DNA of 64,000 nucleotides, from assembly GCF_002019695.1 (NCBI RefSeq), contig NZ_KV917376.1, positions 2,130,386 to 2,194,385 on the forward strand. The letters are read 5' to 3'. Position 1 is the first letter of the stretch, and every line of letters begins with the position of its first letter. Origin of the DNA: Evansella clarkii. Its GTDB lineage: Bacteria; Bacillota; Bacilli; Bacillales; Salisediminibacteriaceae. Shown in pieces: positions 40,048 through 47,449 of this stretch. The notes under the pieces are model-generated. The model saw only the letters and a list, made by a program, of their open reading frames with translations. It ran no database searches and was not told the origin of the DNA. The position numbers were made by a program, and so were the translations under genes.

Positions 40048-41049
40048 TTATATTCTTTTGAGGAAAATCAGCTGGTCTTCCGGCTGAAGGATTGATTCTT
40101 TATCCGGGTGAAGGATGGTTTCCGAACCTCGGCGGATCCCCAGCAAAAAACAGTCCATAGTCTGTCTGTCCTCAATGGCTGTTTTGAAAGTTGAATTTTC
40201 CAGGTGAGCGGGAAGAGGCATAAAATAAAGCTGATCCTCATGTCCGTGTTTCATTATCATGGAAATCACATCTGTCATGCCATGAAAAAGTACGCCGTTT
40301 ATGACGAGGGAGCTGATATGGCTCGAACTTTGAATGATCTCATCGGCTCCTGCCCGCTCTATATTTTTCAGCTGTCTTGCTGTTATCATTTCCACAATCG
40401 TGTATATTTCAGGGTTGATCCCTTTGACCGTCAGTAAGGTAAGTACAGTATTGGCATCAGCCGATTTTTCATCAATATGAAGGTTAGCTGTAATAATCGC
40501 CGTATGTGCTTCGGAGGCATTCGCCCGCTCAAATGTTTCATCCAGTGTTGGAGACCCTTTGACAAATGTCCCGTCTTTAAGTTCTTCCGGTTTCGCCTGC
40601 AGCGTTTCATCGATAAGGACGATTCCTGTTTCAGGTTCTACCTTTTGCAGCTCAAGAATAAGCTGGCGGCTCCGTTCATTCCAGCCCACCACAAGGTAAT
40701 GCCCGCTTCTGTGAAAGCTGACATTGCCTCTTTGCTTTTCCTGGGCGTTCAGAACAGTAGAGCTTGATAAGTTGGTAATAAAGAATGAAAAAATAGCTAT
40801 CCCCAATATTATAAGGAACAGGCCGAGAAGTCTGCCAAAAAAACTTTCCGGTACAAAATCTCCGTACCCAACAGTGGAAACAGTAACGACAGCCCACCAA
40901 AATCCATCAAAGATCGTTGGGAAAGCCTCTGGTTCAAGCATATGTATAATACTTCCTATCCCCATTGAAAACAAAAATACAAGTAAGCTCAGTTTCAAGA
41001 GGTTATGAAATCTGGCATATGTTTCTGAAATAAAATCGAATCTGAACAT
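40048..41049 (-). CDS. yugO: YugO-type potassium channel
   Basis: 333 residues. Two transmembrane helices flank a K+ selectivity filter, TVGYGD (about residue 60), followed by an RCK/TrkA-N regulatory domain (YLVVGWNERSRQLILELQ; nucleotide-binding) and a TrkA-C-like region. ATG 41049 (MFRFDFISE) follows GAGGAGGG. In B. subtilis YugO is the K+ channel used for biofilm electrical signalling; the Mistic (mstX) leader gene found there is not visible here. Confidence 0.92.
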   Translation of the reverse strand: MFRFDFISETYARFHNLLKLSLLVFLFSMGIGSIIHMLEPEAFPTIFDGFWWAVVTVSTVGYGDFVPESFFGRLLGLFLIILGIAIFSFFITNLSSSTVLNAQEKQRGNVSFHRSGHYLVVGWNERSRQLILELQKVEPETGIVLIDETLQAKPEELKDGTFVKGSPTLDETFERANASEAHTAIITANLHIDEKSADANTVLTLLTVKGINPEIYTIVEMITARQLKNIERAGADEIIQSSSHISSLVINGVLFHGMTDVISMIMKHGHEDQLYFMPLPAHLENSTFKTAIEDRQTMDCFLLGIRRGSETILHPDKESILQPEDQLIFLKRI

Positions 41050-41143
41050 ATAGTGACCCTCCTCTATCCCATTATTGTCAAAACGTAATGCATTCAACCT
41101 GTTTTTTTGTTAGGATAGTAAATGGAAGAGGGAGGAGATGCAG

Positions 41144-41302
41144 GTGTTTCAGGCAATCGTTTTTGCGATAACCATCTTTTTTGGCTGGGTTATTTTTGAC
41201 TTTGTTAAGCATAAAAAAATAATCAAAGAGAATGTCATGGCCGGGCTTTTCACCGCTGTAATCGCAGGGGTATTCTGGTATATATTATTTGTCATTTTTT
41301 AA
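41144..41302 (+). CDS. Small two-helix membrane protein
   Basis: 52 residues from GTG 41144 (54 if ATG 41138 is used). GGAGGAG directly precedes, favouring the GTG. Two hydrophobic helices (AIVFAITIFFGWVIFDFV and MAGLFTAVIAGVFWYILFVIF) are joined by a basic loop (KHKKIIKEN). It is divergent from yugO with a 94-base gap. No family was recognised; comparable short membrane proteins in Bacillus are often unannotated. Confidence 0.65.
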   Translation: MFQAIVFAITIFFGWVIFDFVKHKKIIKENVMAGLFTAVIAGVFWYILFVIF

Positions 41303-41327
41303 CACAAAATAAATATTTCAAAAAAGC

Positions 41328-41357
41328 TTGATTAAAAAGAGGCGTATAGTATATAAT
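41328..41357 (+). promoter_or_regulatory. Promoter of the tRNA-Ala unit
   Basis: TTGATT (41328-41333), 18-base spacer, TATAAT (41352-41357), upstream of both tRNA-Ala copies. Confidence 0.68.
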
Positions 41358-41378
41358 TCTAAAAGTGAGCGGTTTATC

Positions 41379-41410
41379 CATTGGATTAACTACGGGGCAT
41401 TAGCTCAGCT
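41379..41410 (+). pseudogene. Duplicated leader and 5' end of tRNA-Ala, truncated by repeat R3
   Basis: These 32 bases are identical to 41535-41566, which cover 15 bases of leader and the first 17 bases of the intact tRNA-Ala. The copy stops in the D-loop where R3 begins. Confidence 0.92.
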
Positions 41411-41489
41411 ACGAGCAATGCATCTGTGAATAATCAGCGAGTTGTTTCGACGTATACGCTACAAAGCAAAGCTCGCAGAGGAAGAAACA
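41411..41489 (+). repeat. Structured repeat R3, copy C (tRNA-Ala)
   Basis: 79 bases. ACGAGC at 41411, TGTTTC at 41443 (32 bases on), GAAACA at 41484-41489. Also CGAGC (41412-41416) can pair with GCTCG at 41471-41475, which would interlace with the first stem. It is followed by 45 bases including CGTCCGTAAGCT, also found after copy B. Confidence 0.85.
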
Positions 41490-41549
41490 GGGACTTCGCA
41501 GCAAAGCAACGTCCGTAAGCTTCAGGTAAAGCTACATTGGATTAACTAC

Positions 41550-41625
41550 GGGGCATTAGCTCAGCTGGGAGAGCGTTTGGCTGGCAGCCAAAAGGTCAGC
41601 GGTTCGAGCCCGCTATGCTCCACCA
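41550..41625 (+). tRNA. tRNA-Ala (GGC)
   Basis: Intact 76-base cloverleaf, anticodon loop CTGGCAG, CCA encoded. It is isolated from other tRNA genes. Confidence 0.95.
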
Positions 41626-41634
41626 TACATATGA

Positions 41635-41684
41635 ACAACGACGCAGTTTCTCGTTAAAGCGAGGGGTTGTGTCGTTTTTTTATT
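41635..41684 (+). terminator. Terminator of tRNA-Ala
   Basis: AACGACGCAG pairs with TTGTGTCGTT (with wobble) plus inner CTCG/CGAG, followed by TTTTTTT. Confidence 0.8.
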
Positions 41685-41751
41685 TGCGGCTTGCCATTCA
41701 ATATCTTTAAGTATAGTACTAAATATAAAATCGGGAAGTTTGCTTGAATAG

Positions 41752-42440
41752 AGGAATAAGGAACCGTAAAAACCATAGGAACGGATTCTGGTTCCGCTAA
41801 ATGGATTAAAAACAGTGTTCGGAAGGAAGAAACGGTTCCTCATTCCGTTAAATAGGCAAAACCAATCCAATAGGAGGCCGAAAAGGGCAAATAGAGGAAC
41901 GAGGGACCGAACGAAAGCCAAAAAGATGAAATTCGAAGGAATAACGGAATGAGGAACCGTAAAAATCATGGGAACGGATCCTCATTCCGCTAGCTGGATT
42001 AAAAAAAGTGTTCGGAAGGAGGAAACGGTTCCTCATTCCGTTAAATGAGCAAAACCAATCTAATAGGAGGCCGAAAAGGGGAAATAGAGGAATGAGGGAC
42101 CGAACGAAAGCCAAAAAGATGAAATTCGAAGGAATAACGGAATAAGGAACCGTAAAAACCATAGGAACGGATTCTGGTTCCGCTAAATGGATTAAAAACA
42201 GTGTTCGGAAGGAAGAAACGGTTCCTCATTCCGTTAAATAGGCAAAACCAATCCAATAGGAGGCCGAAAAGGGCAAATAGAGGAACGAGGGACCGAACGA
42301 AAGCCAAAAAGATGAAATTCGAAGGAATAACGGAATGAGGAACCGTAAAAATCATGGGAACGGATCCTCATTCCGCTAGCTGGATTAAAACAGTATTCCT
42401 AAGGAAGAAACGGTTCCTCATTCTACTTAAAGGATTAAAA
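41752..42440. repeat. 193-bp tandem repeat array, about 3.5 units
   Basis: The segment GGAACCGTAAAAA starts at 41760, 41953, 42146 and 42339, an exact 193-base period. Units 1 and 3 are nearly identical and differ from unit 2, giving a 386-bp higher-order repeat. Each unit holds ACGGTTCCTCATTCCGTT and its exact inverted copy (for example 41832-41849 and 41943-41960). 193 is not a multiple of three, so the look-alike minus-strand frames of about 104-118 codons shift each period and are unlikely to be genes. Confidence 0.9.
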
Positions 42441-42507
42441 GCAGTGACGAAGGAATAACAGAACCACTAAAATCAGTATAACTGGATAGGTTCATACACT
42501 TATAATG

Positions 42508-43158
42508 TTAGCCTAAGTTTAGCTTATACGTCCGGGCCCGTTTTTTTCCGTTTGCCACAACTAATATTTGCTGCTCAACCAGACTATATAATACTTTCCT
42601 TGCGTAGCGGTCGCTGATGTGAAGGTGGCTGGCAACTTCAAGGGGAGTAATTGGTCTTAGCTTACGTCGTGAAAAACGTACAACTTCCGCTTCTAACCAG
42701 GATAGGTGGGAAGGTGTTTCCGTTGTAATGAATTTGCCAACAAAGGAGAGGATGAGCTGTTGGCATTTTTTGGGCTCATCCCTTATTGAAAGGTAAGCAA
42801 CAGGCAAAAAGGTCCATCCATCCAGAGCCAATAAGGAATGGCGCCAACATAGATCTTTGAACCTTCTGACATCAAGATCTCTTGCATGGGAACCATACCC
42901 TTGAATTTCTATTCCTCCCTTTGCCCCATGTGGCATATAGGCGAGGTCGAGATAACGGTAGCCATTGTTAAAATCGTGCACTTCCCATTCAGGATATAAA
43001 TCTTTAAGGTTGCCAATGGCGGGATACCAAACCAGACGAAGAAACTCAGTGGTTCCATGGCCCAAACCCTTTTTTAGGAGTTCTCGTCTCCTGGGATTCT
43101 TTTCCTCTGAAATGTTTTTTTGAAGCCAGGCGTTAAATGCCTGTTCAAATGGCTGCAT
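42508..43158 (-). CDS. Uncharacterised protein: nuclease-like domain plus winged helix
   Basis: 216 residues from ATG 43158 (AAGGA upstream). The N-terminal helix region includes RRELLKKGLGHGTTEFLRLVW. Residues about 68-120 read NNGYRYLDLAYMP, then GGIEIQGYGSHARDLDVRRF and DGWTFLPVAYL. This resembles the Asp...Glu-X-Gln core and the following Gly-Trp strand of Vsr/DUF559-like PD-(D/E)XK nucleases. Residues about 160-216 (TPLEVASHLHISDRYARKVLYSLVEQ) form a winged helix-turn-helix. I know no assigned function; the nuclease assignment is inference. Confidence 0.65.
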   Translation of the reverse strand: MQPFEQAFNAWLQKNISEEKNPRRRELLKKGLGHGTTEFLRLVWYPAIGNLKDLYPEWEVHDFNNGYRYLDLAYMPHGAKGGIEIQGYGSHARDLDVRRFKDLCWRHSLLALDGWTFLPVAYLSIRDEPKKCQQLILSFVGKFITTETPSHLSWLEAEVVRFSRRKLRPITPLEVASHLHISDRYARKVLYSLVEQQILVVANGKKRARTYKLNLG

Positions 43159-43697
43159 GAAAAAGCACATCCTTTCCATAATTATTAAATTTTTTTATTG
43201 TTGTTTATCTGCAGAGTACTCGCTTGTACTACAGACGTTGCGCAACACCTACTTAACCTCCATTCTGTTTGTATTCGCTGAGTTTTCATAAATGCTTCGC
43301 TGTGATAGTTACGTTATTCGTTTCAGCCCGGTCAACTCGTAATTAGAAAATCAATACTAGTTTTAACAGAGCAAATATATAAAACAATGGGTTTTTATAC
43401 CTTTGGATTAAAGAGTGAGGGGAAAGATAAAAGGTGGAAATGAGAAGGAAGCTAATGTAAGCCTTAGATATTTGTATAGTAACCCACGGTTAGTCAATTA
43501 GCAACAAGAAGATTAGCAAATAAATGTTTTTATTAATACTGTGGGGTAACCAGTATTTAAAAGAACATTTCCATGGTAAAATATAGCTGAACAGAGATGG
43601 CTCCACATTTGTTTCATTATAAAAGAGAGTGCATTATCCGCTAAAAAGACTGAATAATCAGAAATAATCAGCAAAAAAATTACGAGGGGGAAAGCTT
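43159..43697. other. 539-bp intergenic stretch, nothing recognised
   Basis: No supported gene, repeat or clear regulatory site. It separates two divergent genes and must hold their promoters, but no hexamer pair stood out. Confidence 0.5.
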
Positions 43698-44174
43698 GTG
43701 GCTGAAAATAACGAAGTAATAATTGAACAGCAGGAACCTGGTCAACAGAAGAACAAAATTGAGAGAAGAGAAGGTGAACCAACTGCAGCTTTTAAGGGTG
43801 CAACCTGGGCGGCATTCATATTGGGTGCTTCCTCATACCTGATTGGTTTGTATAATGCAACAATGGAGTTGAACGAAAAGGGGTATTATTTTGCGGTTTT
43901 AGTCTTTGGACTCTATTCAGCTGTATCTTTACAAAAAGCAGTGAGGGACAGGGAGGAAGGGATACCTGTAACCAACATTTATTATGGAATCAGCTGGTTT
44001 GCATTTATCATAGCCGTCTCATTAATGGCTATCGGTTTATATAACGCCGGAAGTATTATATTAAGTGAAAAAGGCTTCTACGGGATGGCATTTGTACTTA
44101 GTTTATTTGCAGCAATAACCATTCAGAAAAATATCCGGGACACACAAAGAGCGAGAGAAAGAGAACTGTTATAG
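43698..44174 (+). CDS. YiaA/YiaB-type membrane protein
   Basis: 158 residues. After a charged N-terminus (about 1-30) there are two copies of the two-helix YiaAB unit: [18 protein letters not shown] with [18 protein letters not shown], and [19 protein letters not shown] with [21 protein letters not shown] 43698 follows GAGGGGGAAA. Enterobacterial YiaA/YiaB are inner-membrane proteins of unclear role. It is monocistronic with its own terminator. Confidence 0.87.
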   Translation: MAENNEVIIEQQEPGQQKNKIERREGEPTAAFKGATWAAFILGASSYLIGLYNATMELNEKGYYFAVLVFGLYSAVSLQKAVRDREEGIPVTNIYYGISWFAFIIAVSLMAIGLYNAGSIILSEKGFYGMAFVLSLFAAITIQKNIRDTQRARERELL

Positions 44175-44198
44175 TTGTCTGTAAGCAAATATTAAAGC

Positions 44199-44235
44199 AG
44201 AAAAGGACCAGGGCTGCCTTAGCCTGGTCCTTTTC
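44199..44235 (+). terminator. Terminator of the YiaAB gene
   Basis: AAAGGACCAGG pairs with CCTGGTCCTTT, followed by T; it could also serve the convergent LytTR gene. Confidence 0.9.
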
Positions 44236-44263
44236 TATGTATACTTTCTTTACGCGGGAGGGC

Positions 44264-44926
44264 TTAAAACCCCAGAATATTCCTCACTCGCTGTACATAA
44301 TTCTGGCTGATCACCAGCTTTGTATTATCTTCGTTCTTTAAAGTAACCTCTAAGTTTGATGCCACATCCCGGGAAATTTCTTTAATGTATGAGATGTTTA
44401 CTATATACGATCGATGGATCCGCATAAAGGATCCTGAGAGCCTTGGTTCCAGTGCCTTGAGGGGATGTTTGGAACTGTAACAGCCATCGTTGGTATAAAT
44501 CAGGGTTTTCTTCTGGTGGCTTTCAATATAAATGATTTGTTCCACAGAAAGAGGCACCCAGATATCATCTTTTCTGCCAGCAATGAAAGATAGAGTTTTT
44601 GGTGCAGTAATTGTATACTCCGGAGGGAGAATTACCGTTAATGCTCCCGTAAAACCAGTGTCCTCGTCCTGGATAGGATAACCGACTCCGTAGTACGGTA
44701 CCCCAAACACTGATTTGTCAACTAAAGATTCCACTTTCGATTTTTGTATGTATACACGTTCCGTAATACTCCCTGATGGGATCGGCTGGCCCTGGCTTAT
44801 TTTAATGTCATGTCTCCCGGGGATATAAGAAATATACTGATTCCCTCCCGCAATAGCGATCGAAGCCTCTTCCGGCACCCAATCCTGAATGAAAGCAGAA
44901 AATTGACTTACAACGGTACTCTTCAA
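44264..44926 (-). CDS. LytTR-domain transcription regulator
   Basis: A 220-residue one-component regulator. The N-terminal part (about 1-110) resembles a small-molecule sensor domain (AIAGGNQYISYIPGRHDIKI, VYIQKSKVESLVDKSVFGVPYYGVGYPI). The C-terminal part (about 120-220) is a LytTR DNA-binding domain (VEQIIYIESHQKKTLIYTNDG, GSFMRIHRSYIVNISYIKEI). TTG 44926 is the start, with AAAGGTG upstream. It is divergent from acsA, whose upstream region contains LytTR-style direct repeats, so it probably controls acetate activation. Confidence 0.83.
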   Translation of the reverse strand: MKSTVVSQFSAFIQDWVPEEASIAIAGGNQYISYIPGRHDIKISQGQPIPSGSITERVYIQKSKVESLVDKSVFGVPYYGVGYPIQDEDTGFTGALTVILPPEYTITAPKTLSFIAGRKDDIWVPLSVEQIIYIESHQKKTLIYTNDGCYSSKHPLKALEPRLSGSFMRIHRSYIVNISYIKEISRDVASNLEVTLKNEDNTKLVISQNYVQRVRNILGF

Positions 44927-45009
44927 AATTCCACACCTTTCATTTCTTCATTTTTATGAATTGTTTGATTAATCTAATTTATTTACATTCTATCGCCATA
45001 TATTATGTT

Positions 45010-45037
45010 TTGTCAATTTTTTGTCACAAAGTTGTCA
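45010..45037. promoter_or_regulatory. Triple TTGTCA direct repeats, candidate LytTR operator
   Basis: TTGTCA occurs at 45010, 45021 and 45032, an 11-base (one helical turn) period, between the divergent LytTR and acsA genes. LytTR proteins bind paired direct repeats about one turn apart. Confidence 0.5.
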
Positions 45038-45162
45038 CTTTTTTATAAAATGGTTCCTAATATACCAAATATTTATATGGTGGTAATCTAGGGAAGCTAT
45101 TTCAGGATAGTTAAAGCCTTTCATTTCTCCTGAAAGAAACTTCATTTTACTACCTCAATAAA

Positions 45163-45176
45163 TGAAAGCGCTTTAC
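45163..45176. promoter_or_regulatory. cre (CcpA) site upstream of acsA
   Basis: TGAAAGCGCTTTAC matches the CcpA operator TGAAAGCGCTTTCA except near the right edge. It is 57 bases before the acsA start; acsA is a known CcpA target in B. subtilis. Confidence 0.72.
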
Positions 45177-45232
45177 AAGTGGAAAATCCTGAAAATAGTT
45201 CCTATATGCTACTAAACAAGGAGGCAGAAACT

Positions 45233-46948
45233 ATGACTACAGAAACTCTTTCTACAAAAAATGGAAATTATAATCTTGGGAATTATGACGAGAAATACAG
45301 CTCGTTCGACTGGGCTGAGGCAGAAAAAGAATTTACATGGAGCACTACAGGGCGTGTAAATATAGCTTATGAAGCAATCGACCGCCATGCTGAGTCTGAT
45401 AAGGGAGATAAAGTTGCCTTATATTACTCTGATCAGAGCCGAAAAGAAGAATACACGTATAAAGATATGAAAGAGTCTTCCAACAAGGCAGCGAACGTTT
45501 TAAGAGATTTAGGTGTAAATAAAGGCGACAGAGTTTTTATCTTTATGCCACGATCTCCTGAACTGTATTTTGTTCTGCTTGGATCACTTAAAGCAGGCGC
45601 TATTGCTGGCCCTCTCTTCGAAGCATTCATGGAAGGAGCGGTAAGGGACAGGCTGGAAGACAGCAGCGCAAAAGTTCTCATCACAACTCCTGATCTCCTT
45701 GGCAGAGTTCCCGTTGATGAACTGCCGGACCTGGAGAAGGTTCTTGTAGTAGGGGATGACGTTAAGGAAGAAGGAAAGGTAATGGACTTTAACAGCCGTT
45801 TTGAGAAGGCTGGTGCTGATTTTGACATAGAATGGGTTGACCGGGAAGACGGGATGATCCTTCATTACACGTCCGGGTCCACTGGAAAACCAAAAGGAGT
45901 CCTGCACGTCCATAACGCAATGATTCAGCACTACCAGACTGCTAAATGGGTACTTGACCTCAAGGATGACGATGTCTATTGGTGTACAGCGGATCCAGGG
46001 TGGGTCACCGGGACGTCCTATGGAATTTTCGCGCCTTGGCTTGCCGGGGTGTCCAATGTTGTCCGCGGGGGCAGGTTCAGTCCTGAAGACTGGTACGAGA
46101 CACTTCAGAACTACAAGGTTACCGTATGGTACAGCGCTCCGACTGCTTTCCGAATGCTGATGGGGGCAGGAGAAAAGATTCTTGAAAACTACGATTTATC
46201 CTCATTAAGACATGTACTTAGTGTTGGGGAACCGTTGAATCCTGAAGTAGTCCGCTGGGGAATGAAGGCGATGGACCTCCGTATCCACGATACATGGTGG
46301 ATGACTGAAACTGGCGCTCAGCTTATTTGCAACTATCCATCCATGGAGATAAAGCCGGGATCTATGGGTAAGCCTATCCCTGGAGTTGAAGCTGCAATTG
46401 TTGACGATCAGGGGAATGAGCTGCCTCCGAACAGAATGGGGAACCTTGCGATTAAGAAAGGCTGGCCGGCAATGATGAGGGCAATCTGGAACCGACAGGA
46501 AAAATACGAGTCGTATTTCCTTGCTGGTGACTGGTATGTGTCAGGAGATTCCGCATACATGGATGAAGACGGGTACTTCTGGTTCCAGGGCCGTGTAGAC
46601 GACGTAATCATGACAGCTGGTGAACGGGTTGGTCCATTTGAAATTGAAAGTAAACTCGTTGAACATCCGGCAGTGGCTGAAGCAGGTGTTATTGGAAAAC
46701 CGGATGATATCCGGGGTGAAATTGTAAAAGCCTTTATTTCCCTTAGAGACGGCTATGAGCAGAGTGATGAACTTATCGAAGATATCCGTAACTTCGTGAA
46801 GAAAGGCCTGGCTGCACATGCTGCACCGAGAGAAATTGAATTTAAAGACAGCCTTCCGAAAACGCGAAGCGGTAAGATCATGCGACGAGTTTTAAAAGCG
46901 TGGGAGCTTGACCTGCCAACAGGCGATTTATCGACAATGGAAAAATAA
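45233..46948 (+). CDS. acsA: Acetyl-CoA synthetase
   Basis: 571 residues, the length of B. subtilis AcsA. It converts acetate, ATP and CoA to acetyl-CoA. The AMP-binding loop is ILHYTSGSTGKPKGVLHVH, with DTWWMTETGAQ, YWFQGRVDDVIMTAGERVGP and the regulatory-acetylation Lys in LPKTRSGKIMRRVLKA. ATG 45233 follows AAGGAGG; an in-frame ATG at 45179 is not preferred. It is controlled by an upstream cre and probably by the divergent LytTR regulator. Confidence 0.95.
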   Translation: MTTETLSTKNGNYNLGNYDEKYSSFDWAEAEKEFTWSTTGRVNIAYEAIDRHAESDKGDKVALYYSDQSRKEEYTYKDMKESSNKAANVLRDLGVNKGDRVFIFMPRSPELYFVLLGSLKAGAIAGPLFEAFMEGAVRDRLEDSSAKVLITTPDLLGRVPVDELPDLEKVLVVGDDVKEEGKVMDFNSRFEKAGADFDIEWVDREDGMILHYTSGSTGKPKGVLHVHNAMIQHYQTAKWVLDLKDDDVYWCTADPGWVTGTSYGIFAPWLAGVSNVVRGGRFSPEDWYETLQNYKVTVWYSAPTAFRMLMGAGEKILENYDLSSLRHVLSVGEPLNPEVVRWGMKAMDLRIHDTWWMTETGAQLICNYPSMEIKPGSMGKPIPGVEAAIVDDQGNELPPNRMGNLAIKKGWPAMMRAIWNRQEKYESYFLAGDWYVSGDSAYMDEDGYFWFQGRVDDVIMTAGERVGPFEIESKLVEHPAVAEAGVIGKPDDIRGEIVKAFISLRDGYEQSDELIEDIRNFVKKGLAAHAAPREIEFKDSLPKTRSGKIMRRVLKAWELDLPTGDLSTMEK

Positions 46949-47010
46949 AGTGTGTGTGACGCTTGCTTAACTCCAGCAAGTTTCCAGAAGTTGTGAACAA
47001 GTTTTAAGGA

Positions 47011-47107
47011 AAAGGCCCTGTTACCTTTGAAGACTGATTTACAGAAGCAGAAACCTGCCATAACGGGCGGATTTAAGCAGATTTCAGTCGTGGAGTAACA
47101 GGGCTTT
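47011..47107. repeat. MITE-like hairpin 1 after acsA
   Basis: Arms AAAGGCCCTGTTAC (47011-47024) and GTAACAGGGCTTT (47095-47107), with inner GACTGA/TCAGTC arms. It may also act as the acsA terminator. It is the first part of a three-piece repeat island in 46949-47449. Confidence 0.7.
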
Positions 47108-47142
47108 ACTCCAAAATAAGAAAGTATAAATTTCCAAGAAAA

Positions 47143-47262
47143 TTGTCTAGCTCCAGCACCTACGAGCTCGAGGTCACTTCAGGCCTTTTAGTAAGCCAAA
47201 GAGCGGCTTCCGTCAAAGTCCTTCCAGTGCTTGTCGCTCGTGAACAAGGCGCTTACGCTTTT
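47143..47262 (-). repeat. Bacillaceae-type hairpin repeat R1, second copy
   Basis: On the minus strand it begins AAAAGCGTAAGCGCCT and ends GGTGCTGGAGCTAGACA, matching the copy in the 23S-5S spacer at both ends. Confidence 0.85.
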
Positions 47263-47270
47263 CTTTATTA

Positions 47271-47363
47271 AAAGACTCTGTTAAAGGCCGATGTTGTTTA
47301 TTTCTCTGATATTGGAGCTGGTATCCAGTAGCGAAAGCAACACGAGAGTTTAACAGAGCCTTT
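47271..47363. repeat. MITE-like hairpin 2
   Basis: Arms AAAGACTCTGTTAAA (47271-47285) and TTTAACAGAGCCTTT (47349-47363) around about 63 bases, followed by a T-rich run. The termini resemble those of hairpin 1 (GGCYCTGTTA). Confidence 0.7.
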
Positions 47364-47449
47364 GTTTTTAATAGCTGCCGGCACAACTCCATGAAGCTGT
47401 ACTTCTTACGAGCAGGCCATTGTTATAAACAATTAAGGGAGGAAAAGTT

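Noticed and set aside
41613-42355. Three similar minus-strand frames of 104-118 codons resembling a hydrophobic protein family
   Set aside because: They are offset by exactly 193 bases, a period not divisible by three, and result from the tandem repeat; no ribosome binding sites.
41752-42440. CRISPR array
   Set aside because: The repeat unit is 193 bp of continuous homology with no unique spacers and no cas genes nearby.
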